Source: Gigantopelta aegis (taxonomy: Eukaryota > Mollusca > Gastropoda > Neomphalida > Peltospiridae). Taken from it: a stretch of DNA of 64,000 nt. Below the pieces are notes generated by a model. It was not told the DNA's origin, made no database searches, and was given only the letters and a program-made list of their open reading frames with translations. Location of the stretch: contig NC_054704.1 in the NCBI RefSeq assembly GCF_016097555.1, forward strand, positions 32,686,554 to 32,750,553. Reading direction: 5' to 3'. Both the position numbers and the translations under genes were made by a program. Each line of letters opens with the position of its first letter. Positions within the stretch are counted from its first letter, which is position 1. Of the stretch, positions 1-16,509 are shown in pieces.

Positions 1-855
1 TGTGAAAATATAAATTTAACAGTGATTAACATTTTCTTGGAAATAAATTTATTCATGATTTCTGTTTTTGTTAAGTTATTTTGTGTACAGATGCACTCTT
101 GACAATGATTATAATAAACTTTTCTCAGGTGTAGATAACAATTTTTGTAAACTTGATCTTGTGTAGATGACAATGGCTACAGTTTTAATCCAGTCCCCTA
201 GATTATAAATCATGGACAATAAAAAACAAAAGACATCAGTTGAGAAATCTATTGAGCAGCAATGCCTTTCATTATTTGAAATAAATTATTCAGAAAACAT
301 CACAAATGACACAGTAATTGTTTACAAGAAGTAAATATCGACAGTTGGCAATGCCACAATCTACAACCAGTTATTGAAATGTGACAAATACACAAATGTA
401 TTGAATATTTATTCTAATAAGTTGGTTTTAAAGTTTTGCAAAACAAATGTAGGATCTAAACAATTGGTCTTAAAACCGTCATTGTAAAATAATCATTAAC
501 ACACATTAAGTCTTTGAATATGAAATTAATCATTAAAAGAAAAGCTCTAAAAATTTATCTTTCAAGAAAATCTTTTCAGTGTAAATTTAATAATTAAAAC
601 AAAATTTGAAATAAAGTTTCCTTGTCAGTACATTTCATAAATGGAATGTCTATTTTTCACAACAAATATAAGCACACAATTTTGATCAAGCAGTTCATTA
701 TCAATAAGCCACTACATAACAAATGGTATTTGTGGTATAGCAAAACAAAAGAAAAAATGTGTAAACTTCTGCGACAACAATACTAATGAGAGGCAACAAA
801 GCTGATAATCATCTGGTTTTTGTCAATGGACTTTGAGCTTGCTGTGGTTGCGACG

Positions 856-7504
<6,649 letters not shown>

Positions 7505-7578
7505 CTCTGTTGGTTCGCTTGGTTGTGGTAGTATTGATCGCGGAAGGGTCACGGACGAACTATTTGTAAACAAGTAAC

Positions 7579-7623
7579 GTGTGCAGACGACGCTTTCGTG
7601 TGCAGCCAATGGATTCGTGCGCA
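7579..7623 (-). promoter_or_regulatory. Cluster of three metal-response-element cores upstream of metallothionein
   Basis: Three matches to the MRE core TGCRCNC, read on the minus strand, lie at 7585-7579 (TGCACAC), 7604-7598 (TGCACAC) and 7623-7617 (TGCGCAC). They sit 75-120 bp upstream of the ATG and their starts are exactly 19 bp apart. A CCAAT pentamer on the plus strand lies between the second and third. MREs bind MTF-1 and give metal induction of metallothionein genes. The spacing and position are seen directly; the regulatory role is inferred from the family. Confidence 0.75.
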
Positions 7624-7835
7624 AACTGTAGTTCGTTCGTGTGTTTCAGTTAGGCGTACTAAATAAAGCGGTATTTTTAAAATGGATATTCGTTAGAAAA
7701 AACACAACAACTTCATTTGCTGTAGAAAATATATATTTGTCTAAAGGTATTTAAAAACAAAAACAATCGGTCTTTTTAACAATTAAACTTTGTAAATATA
7801 CTGAACTCGGAGTTATGGTTAGTTTGTCATTAGAA

Positions 7836-8048
7836 TAAGGTTGATAAGCACTGGGTTGGCAGCCCGGTAGACACTGGGTTCGCAGCCCAGAACCGGCTCC
7901 CACTACACTCTCTTCTCTCTCACTGACAACTAACAACTAACCCACTGTCCTGGACAGACAGCCCAGATATCTGGTATGCGTGTCCAGGACAGCGTACTTG
8001 AACCGTAATTGGATATAAGCACGGAAATACGTTGAAATGAATGAATGA
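7836..8048 (+). mobile_element. SINE family C copy
   Basis: tRNA-like head with 'actgggttcgcagcccag', then the family C tail 'gtccaggacagcgt' and 'aattggatataagcacg', followed by aatgaatgaat. The 5' end is truncated or degraded. Confidence 0.7.
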
Positions 8049-8094
8049 ATTAGAACAGGTTTACTTAATTACAAATGCTCAATTCTGTAAAAAT

Positions 8095-8715
8095 GGCCTC
8101 AATGATGTAGTGGTTAAGCCATCGGACATAAGGCTGGTAGATACTGGGTTCACACCCAGGTACCTGATCCCACCAGAGCGCGTTTAACGGCTCAGTGGGT
8201 AGATGTAAGGCCTCTACACCAACTTCTCTCTCACTAATCAGGGGCGGGTTTTAGCTCAGTCAGTTGAGTGCTCACTTGAGGTGTTTGCGTTGCAGGATCG
8301 AACCACCTCGGTGGATCCATTTCAGTTGATTGTGTTTTTTTTGTCGTTCCAACCAGTGCACCACAACTGGACAAAGACAAAAACAAAGATGTGCTTTCCT
8401 GTCTGTAGGGAAGTGCATATAAAATATCGCTTGCTGCATTTGGAAAAATGTAGCGGGTTTTCTCTAATGACTACGATTACCAAATGTTTGACATCCGATG
8501 ATTAATTAATCAATGTGCTCCTGTGATATCGTTAAACAAAACAAACTTTAAACTCTTAATAACCACTAACAACTAATCATTAACCCATTGTCCTGGACAG
8601 ACAGCTCAGATAGCTGAGGTGTGGGCACAGGACAGCGTGCTTAAACCTTAATTGGATATAAGCACGAACATAAGTTGAAATGAAATAAAATGAAATGAAC
8701 CTTAATTGGATATAA
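8095..8715 (+). mobile_element. SINE family C copy interrupted by a family A SINE
   Basis: The outer element starts with 'gatgtagtggttaagccatc' and resumes after the insertion with 'taacccattgtcctggacag' through 'attggatataagcacg'. Within it, 8241-8550 is a family A SINE in the same orientation, with head 'ttagctcagtcagttgagtg' and tail 'gttaaacaaaacaaac'. Family A was therefore active after this family C copy landed. Confidence 0.8.
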
Positions 8716-8818
8716 GCACGAAAGTTATATATATATAATTCTGTGAAATGATAAAAGGTACTTCAGCCTGTAATGCTCCTGAATCTCAGAGTATAATCCC
8801 TTCTTAAATATTAATATT

Positions 8819-9203
8819 TAAAGGCGCGTACCCTAGTTTTAGCCCGTGGAAATGGACACTAAATTTAGTTAAGCTACAAAACTTACAACACACATGCGGA
8901 TAAGGTTATAACAGAGAGAAGTAAAGCTAAAATCTGTGAAGTTTAAACAGGGAAATGCCGTCTAAAAATTACTAGAGTTTGTCTCGATAACCATTACTTC
9001 TCAGACGAACGTGCGCTTTTTAGAATTATGAGAAATGCATTTTGGGGTATTGTAACAACCTGGATGAACAGAGCAACTTCATGTGTACGAAAATTAATAT
9101 TCTAAATAATAACATGTAAGTACTGATAAAGCAAAATTATCAAAGACGGCTTTTATAGTGAAAAATACGTCGTAGTGTTTAAAAACTAGGGTCTGTCACT
9201 TTA
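8819..9203. mobile_element. MITE family 1 copy (diverged)
   Basis: Ends in inverted 'taccctagtttt' and 'aaaactagggt', about 385 bp, no coding capacity. The family reference is the better copy at 36312-36686. Confidence 0.65.
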
Positions 9204-9636
9204 ATCATTTAATGCTACAGCTGAGATTATATTCCGGTTTCTTTTGATGTTCAGTTTAGTATGTTTAAATATCGTATATCTTTTGGGAATGACGTAGTTG
9301 ATACTTTCATCCGTGATTAATAATACTTATCGAAAGATCACCACTCATGTTATCCGATAAAAGTATACTTTATACAATAGCATCTATAAATAAATATATG
9401 TAGTATCTTAGGTCAGTTTTTGTTTACTTATTACTTGCTTACATCTTTACTTACCAATGATTCTAAAAACGTTTAAAATACATGTACAATGTATATGCTT
9501 TTATGATATTAGTATATCTCAACACCCGTTGACCAAGAACAATAATGCTAGCTGTATTATCACACATTAACACATGCACATAACGAATAGAAAAAGTTGA
9601 TGAAGTTGGGTTTAATTTACAAACAGAAGCTAAATT

Positions 9637-10245
9637 AAAGTGATGAACCCTAGTTTTTAAACACAACAGTGTATTTTTAACTACTAAATCTGTTTTTGAT
9701 AATTAAAAGCAGGCATTACTTACATTTGATTATTTAGCTTATCTATTTCCGTACATCTGGTCATCCTGGTATTTGTAATAGTGCGAAATACATTTTCCAT
9801 AAATGTAAAAAAAATGTAAATGTACGTACCTCTGAGAAATGGCGGTTATGGAAACGAACACTATATTTTGTTTTACTTTGTTGTAACTTTATACCCACGT
9901 GCTACATGCAGGCGCGTGCGCAGGGGGGGGGGGGGTTGGGGTCGACCCCCCCCCTGCTCAAGGCGAATTTTTTTTTTCATATCCCGATTTTTTACATTCC
10001 TGTGAAAGCAGCTCGGCTAGCCAGCAGAAAACACCTCAGAATAGCCCTAGAAAGGGTCATTTTTTCAAACTTTTCGGGGGGAGGGCCCCCCAGACCCACC
10101 CGCCACGGGTTTCGCGCCTGCGGCGCTCGAGGTGTCAGGCTTCGCCAGACACCTCGACCCTCCCCATGCAAAATTTCCTGCGCACGCCCCTGACATGTTT
10201 GTAAATTAACCAAACTTAGCGTCCATTTTCACGGGTTGAAATTAC
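9637..10245. mobile_element. MITE family 1 copy split by another MITE
   Basis: The left part (aaccctagtttttaaacac onward) and the right part (gtttgtaaattaaccaaact, then tcacgggttgaaa) follow the 36312-36686 copy. They are separated by the unrelated element at 9909-10192. The right terminal repeat is degraded. Confidence 0.75.
9909..10192. mobile_element. hAT-like MITE with 5-bp target duplication
   Basis: The left end caggcgcgtgcgcaggg is mirrored at the right end by ctgcgcacgcccctg. It is flanked on both sides by acatg (9904-9908 and 10193-10197). The empty site can be read from the paralogous MITE at 36.6 kb (ttacaggtttgtagattaac), so the insertion is well defined. The GC-rich interior gives spurious reading frames. 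Diverged relatives lie near 30.4, 44.4 and 58 kb. Confidence 0.8.
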
Positions 10246-10519
10246 TATCTGCGATCGAACGAAAGCAAAATATTTATAATTTACCGTATTATCTACGTTA
10301 GCCTTGCAATAAAGTATAACAGCAACTAGACTTCATTTATCAAGCCTGATTATGACGTCAGAAACGTTCTTTACTGTTAACGGTTGCCAACGCGAAACAC
10401 AAAGGAACATTTTACACCTCCCCCCCCCCCCCCCCCCCCCCCCCGATATACATATTCAACCTACAGTTGTCAAAATGTGCAGTAGGGTGTAATGTTGGTG
10501 GGGGTTTCTAAATAACTTC

Positions 10520-10985
10520 AGGTTTGGTAATCATATGTCACTGCTTTGCCCATCTATTTCTGTGAGAAATTTGCAGAATATTATGATATTATATATAATG
10601 CAATGAAAACTGTTTGTATGTGTATTGAGCCAGAAACTTTGAAGTTGATCAATGTGTCTTCGATATATTTGTGTGATGATGCACTGAAATTTGTTGACAA
10701 CAATAAATATCTAAGTCATATTATATGCAACAAATGAAGGAAAGGAAATGTTTTATTTGACGACACACTCAACACATTTTATTTATGGTTATATGGCATC
10801 GGGCAAAAAAAAGAAGAAGACATTACAAGACAGTATAGAGCCGTTTGTGTACGTGCAAACATGTTGTTGCGGCGATTTGCAAAATGTTCAGAATCTGTTA
10901 AAAAACCCAAGTATTTGTGAGTTAATGTAGTAATTTGTACGCAGGTGCATTAGATGAAAGTTTAGCAGGATACCAAGAAGGATCT
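10520..10985 (+). mobile_element. LINE reverse-transcriptase fragment with SINE insertion
   Basis: The translation of 10546-10737 (CEKFAEYYDIIYNAMKTVC, then ALKFVDNNKYLSHIIC) resembles the region after the catalytic box of a non-LTR reverse transcriptase common in molluscs. The reading resumes in another frame after the insertion (ITRQYRAVCVRANMLLRRF, then AKCSESVKKPKYL). The insertion at about 10738-10803 is the 3' end of a family B SINE on the minus strand. The element is short, frameshifted and dead. Confidence 0.7.
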
Positions 10986-11000
10986 TAACATATGTTATAA

Positions 11001-11540
11001 CATTACACACCGATGGATGATTGGACAACGACGACCATACAGTGCCAACAAGATGTCTGTCAGTCATCGAGTAAAAAACTGTAGCTCTTTACTTCACACA
11101 ACAACATATTCACTGAAAAGTAGAATCGAAGCAACCTCAAACGACCTACTTGCCCACATGCGATGTACAAGTGTGTACGTCAAATCCGTATGTGTAAATC
11201 GTTGGCTCAAGCTACTGTCAGGGCCGTAGCTGGGATTTATTATTATTATTTTTTATTATTATTATTATTATTTTATTTATTTATTTATTTATTTTAATTT
11301 TAATTTTAATTTTAATTTTAATTTTAATTTTAATTTTATTATTATTTTTTTTTTTTTTTTTTTTGGGGGGGGGGGGGGGGGCAACTGAGTAGTTAATAGT
11401 CTAAAACTCCTTAAACGGTTAAGAAGAAAATTTTCTTTAAGTTTCTATACTTCTTTTCCGGCCCTGACTGTATATTACGTAATCAGTTTTGTATGTGATT
11501 TTTAATTAGGCCTATGTTCTATGGATCTTAAACAAAAATC

Positions 11541-11571
<31 letters not shown>

Positions 11572-11844
11572 AAAATGGTATGATAGACAAGCTCGTTTAG
11601 TATTCTATACATATACTCCGATAGCCGTAAACAGACCTATTAATTGGAAACGATTACACATACGGATTTGACGTACATACTTGTACATCGCATGTGGGCA
11701 AGTAAGTCGTTTGAGGTTGCTTGATTCTGCTCTTCAGTGAATATGCTGTTGAGTGGAGTGAAGAACCATATTTTTTTACTCGATGACTGACAAACATCTT
11801 GTTGGCACTGTATGGTCGTCGTTGTCCAATCATCCATTGTAATG
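11001..11844. repeat. Long inverted repeat, arms about 200 bp
   Basis: Arm 11001-11205 and arm 11645-11844 are reverse complements over most of their length. The shared stretches include gatgattggacaacgacgac and gacctacttgcccacatgcg, with small mismatches. The 440-bp spacer contains the MITE at 11219-11466 and simple repeats. It could be the ends of a larger foldback element or a transcribable hairpin. No protein is recognised. Confidence 0.85.
11219..11466. mobile_element. hAT-like MITE with 5-bp target duplication (ACTGT)
   Basis: Begins cagggccgtagctggga and ends ccggccctg, with actgt immediately on each side. The interior is TTATT and TTTAA simple repeat plus a poly-T/poly-G run. It sits in the loop of the long inverted repeat. 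Confidence 0.7.
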
Positions 11845-12051
11845 AATGACTAATTTGATAAAATTATGTTTTACCATGTTCAGTTTACTATCGAAATTAA
11901 CCAACAAATGTTCAGAACGGTGTGAATTTCTATGCTAGCCATAGTCTAATATTGACATTCCTCGATCCCCCCGTAAACCGGGCTATTGTTATAGTGACTG
12001 AACATAGCAGAACAGGACCTTATTTACACTCAGGGCGTAGTCTAGGGTATA

Positions 12052-12352
12052 TGGAGGACGGAAATGTTTTATTTAACTACGCACTTAACACACTTTAGTT
12101 ATGGTTATATGGCGTCAGACATATGGTTAAAGATCACACAGATATTGAGAGAGGAAACTTCATGGACTGCTCTTTTCGATTAACAACATCCCACAGACAG
12201 GGTAGTACATACCACGGCCCTTGATATGACAGTCGTGGTGTACTGGCTGGAACGAGAAATAGCCCAAATGGGTCCACCGCCAGGCATCGATCCCAGACCG
12301 ACCGCGTATCGAGCGAGCGCTTTACCACTGGGCTACGTGTAATCCCCTAGGG
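12052..12352 (-). mobile_element. tRNA-derived SINE, family B
   Basis: Head at the 12352 end ('gtagcccagtggtaaagcgc' when read on the minus strand) and tail at the 12052 end (read as cgtagttaaataaaacattt). It carries the 'acataccacggcc' block. Confidence 0.85.
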
Positions 12353-12369
12353 TATATGAGGATATATAC

Positions 12370-14022
12370 ATACAACAATCAATATACATTTAATTACAAG
12401 ATGGTGGGTGTAAATTAATGTACATAAGTACAAAGATACACAGAAAGCTACACAGAATATTAGCCAGTGGATTTGAAAGTATTCATAATTAAACTACGAA
12501 ATAGAGTTAAATAATTCATACAATTTATATATTTATTTGGTTTAGAGTTAGGCTGACAGAAAGATTGTAAGTAACGATTAAAAACATACATGTAAATATA
12601 TAATGCAACTCATGTCACATGACTTCACCAAAACGCTTATGCAACGAATCTGCGAAGCCGACAAGACTTTGACAACGACATTGTTGTAAAACTGCTTCAT
12701 ATTTAGGTTTATTTAATAGTGCAGATCATTCAATATAGTGCTACAACGAAAAATGGCCATCGTGTATACATTTTCCTCTATATAAAAATATTTTGTATGC
12801 CTACTTGTTTTTTTTATTTGTGCAGTTTGAGTTAATGCATGTGCAGATTCATAAAAAAACCCAAGTCATATGTAAATGATTTTTGGAATAGCCTCGGTTT
12901 ACAGAATATATATGTATATATATCCATGCGCATGAATTAAATTAAAAAAAACAAACGAACCCCCCCAAAAAAAACCCCCACAAAAAACCCAAAACAAAAA
13001 CAAACAAAAACAAAACACAAACACAACAACAACAAAAAAACAAACAAAAAAGCCCAAACAAAACAACAACACCCTCCCCACAAAAAAAAGAAGAAGAGAG
13101 AATAGCACATACCACCGCCTTTGATATACTGCGATGACAATGGTCAATTTACTAATGAATGAATGAATGAATGAATGTTTAACGACACCCCAGCACGAGA
13201 TTTACTAATGAAGGCAAAAGATCACCAACAAATGTTCAACTTCATCAATGTTTATTAATAACTAATAGATTTTAACAACAACTTGTTGAATGTATATGTA
13301 TATGTCTCCTTTAGTAATCAATAATAGCTATATACTAACACTAAATTATTCCAGTGCTAAATAACTAACAATATATTCTACTCAATGTATTTAACAAGTC
13401 AGGTGATGTCGACCTTAAAAGACTGAGTTCAATCATCTACTAGTACTTTAACCAATTAATTAACGAACTCGACAGACTGAGTCTAAAAAAATACAGATAA
13501 TGGATTTTGTACAAAAAAATCCTCCAACGCATCACTAGAAAAATACTGTAGTCTACAAACAATATCTCAAATTGTTTAGGTCAAATACTAGTCCACTCGC
13601 ACTGACTTCATAGATAAAAACAATACAAACGATATCCAATTGTTTGCCTAATCAGTGTACATGTACAAGCCTCATGTGTGCACACTATATTCTTTATACA
13701 ATTCGTCCAGGTACATTTCGTTCACCCACCTCGGACAATTCGTCCACTCGAATACAACATTTAGACCAATAAATCTAAAATGTTATTTCTTAGCCATTGA
13801 AATGGTTAGTTATTTTTGTTTTGTGGTAAACTACTAGTATACGTCGAGATTATCTTTATTCGTAACAAAAACATCTTTCAATAGATACTGTATACATTAT
13901 TACAATCCGCACCTAACCTCTACTCAACTGCTTTTCAACCCTTTACGTCTTTGTAGTCATGAATCCTCTCTTCAACTCTTCAGCTATACTCTCCACAAAC
14001 TATATATATATATATATTATTA

Positions 14023-14067
<45 letters not shown>

Positions 14068-14712
14068 TTTGAGAGCTCTTTCAAAAATAGTGTCATAAAT
14101 AAATTTGTAAATACAATAATCATAACTTTACTTTCCCATTCCCAAATGGGCCAAATTTAGGAAGCTTGTTTTTCTCTAATGCAGGTGCTGAAGCATTGTA
14201 AATGTATGTAGTTACATGCGTGTAACACAGGTGTTGAAGCATTGTAAATGTATGTAGTTACACGTGTGTAATAAATAAAGAGTCTTTGTAAATTCGGCCC
14301 GTTACAATTAGCTGTCGGTATTCGTAACAGTAATGGTGTCGTTGCGAAACCTCTAGTAAATAATACTGACAACAAAAATTTACAGCCACAATTCTTATGT
14401 CAACTGTATCACTATCCACAGTGGCAATTACTCTAAATAAAAATAACCGTTTTAGGATCTACAGAATTATCGGTCCTGACGTTTTGCGATTTAACACGTT
14501 GATTCATACTGTCATTACTCCATGCGTCCATCCATGTATTCATGCATCCAAGCATCCATCAATCCACACACAAGCTCATAACATCTCCGCCTGTCTGTCT
14601 CTCTGTCTTCCTGTCTCCCTGATTGTTTGTCTGTCTCTCTCTGTCTGTCTCTCTGTCTGTCTCTCCCTGTCTCGCTCTTTCTCTATGTCTCTCTGTATGT
14701 CTGTCTCTGTCT

Positions 14713-14793
<81 letters not shown>

Positions 14794-15600
14794 TACTGTT
14801 TACAAAATACGCACTTTACAAATAAGTTAGAACCATAAATGTTTCATAAACTATATACATTATATTGGATTGGATAACATACTAACGTGCCTATATCCAA
14901 TTGAAGTTCAAACGCGTCTCTCCCGGGCACAATCTCTGACTTAGCCAGTGACTGGATCCGGGACAGAATGGGGAGGGGGGTGAATTGAAAATGGACAGCA
15001 TTTTGGAATAGCTATTAGTGGAAAAGATAGATATATGTATTTTTTAATCAAAAGGTTAACTGGCCAAAAAAAAAGAAAAAAGGAATTGACTGCTCGGCCG
15101 AATATTTATATAATTTGGAGCATTTTAAATAAATGAGATAAAGAATAGAGGATCGGACTATTTAATAATATAGAAAAAAAGTAATTTTGACATAAAAGTT
15201 TGAACGAAGGTCTAAAAGTTTAAAATCCGATCTATATGATAAACTACATTAAGACCCTCATATCCCATATATGACAAAAGAAGGGGAGAGAATCACTTCT
15301 GCAAATACATGTACATGTATCTACAGTTAACTACAGTTTTATGAGAACATTTTCTACTCTTTCAAGGAATGTGTTAATGAGTTATATGGTGATTTCAACT
15401 TTGTATTAATCAAGAATTATATACTATTAGAGATACAATAAAAAAGTACTTTCGTATTTTCATTTCACAAAAGTTATTTAAATATAATTAAAAATACGCC
15501 TAGGCAAAACAACTTCTGTCAATTTTTTTTTTTATGAAACTCTTTTCCCTGTCAACTGTAATTGTATCGATAAAAAGCAGTTACAGATTTGAACATATAA
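12370..15600. other. Intergenic, no gene recognised
   Basis: Holds an A/C-only tract (12945-13090) directly joined to a SINE fragment (13098-13135), a short 'gtttaacgacaccccagcac' piece at 13153-13200, (TTA)n near 14025-14064, a 50-bp near-duplication around 14180-14270, and a CT-rich microsatellite. Reading frames in it are short or repeat-derived. Confidence 0.6.
14590..14790. repeat. (CT)n / (CTGT)n microsatellite
   Basis: About 200 bp of CTGTCT-type repeats grading into a pure 70-bp CT run. Confidence 0.95.
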
Positions 15601-15610
15601 AATTAATTCT

Positions 15611-15914
15611 ACACTTAAAGTTACAAACTCGCCTCACCATAATATATCATCATATACTGATTCAAAATACAAACACACCTATGGTTTTTAATAAACTTAT
15701 CAACGGTTGACGACAGTTGCCTTCATATAACCTATAAGTAAGTCGGTCGCAATGTTTGTTATACTTTGTGAAAAAACATAGCCCGCTTCTTAGTATTGAA
15801 ATGAATTAAAAAAATTCATATGACGTAGATATGGAGTATAGCCTAGGTGTGCTTGTATTTTTAATCAGTAAATGATGTTATGTTATGGTGAGGCGAGTTT
15901 GTAACTTTAAGTGT
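15611..15914. mobile_element. 304-bp MITE with perfect 32-bp terminal inverted repeats
   Basis: Positions 15611-15642 (acacttaaagttacaaactc and onward) are the exact reverse complement of 15883-15914. Similarity continues imperfectly inward ('actgattcaaaatacaaac' against 'gtatttttaatcagt'). It has no coding capacity. The perfect arms suggest recent activity. The superfamily is not assigned, since no clear target duplication is seen. Confidence 0.85.
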
Positions 15915-16193
15915 AAGAAAATTAATGTAGATGGTCCATTCTAAATGGTTAAATCGTTACACACAGACCCGAGATTGCAGTTTTAAGAGTACACGGCATT
16001 TTGTTACACACCCACGTGAGAGATCACCCGTTGAAGATCATTTTCGTTTTTCAATATACGTTGGAGGTCACTTTTGAGACTTGCGATTGGTTGATCCACA
16101 TTGATGACCCGGTAATCTCAGCCATACCATCCAAATAAAAACAAACAAGACTGAAATTGACTACTCTGTGATATATAAGTTAACTTGAAACCG

Positions 16194-16502
16194 GGGGCGA
16201 GATGTATCCCAGTGGTAAAGCATTCATTTGATGCGTTGTCGGTTTAGTATTGAACCTCGTCGGTGGGCTCTTGGGCTATTTTTCGTTCCAGCCAGTGCAC
16301 CACGATTGGTATACCAAAGGTTGTGATATGTACTATCATGTCTGTAGGATGGTGCATATAAAAGATCCCTTGCTACAAATCGAAAAATGTAACGAGTTTC
16401 TTCTCTAAGACTATATATCAAAATTAGCAAATGTTTGACATTCAAAAGCCGATGATTAATAAATCAATGTGCTCTAGTAGTGTCGTTAAACAAAACAAAC
16501 TT
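16194..16502 (+). mobile_element. tRNA-derived SINE, family A
   Basis: Head 'gtatcccagtggtaaagcat', body 'catataaaagatcccttgct', tail 'gtcgttaaacaaaacaaact'. Confidence 0.85.
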
Positions 16503-16509
16503 TACCTGA

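Noticed and set aside
9820-10213. Several overlapping ~60-100 residue frames
   Set aside because: GC-rich interior of a MITE; open in four frames and without family resemblance.
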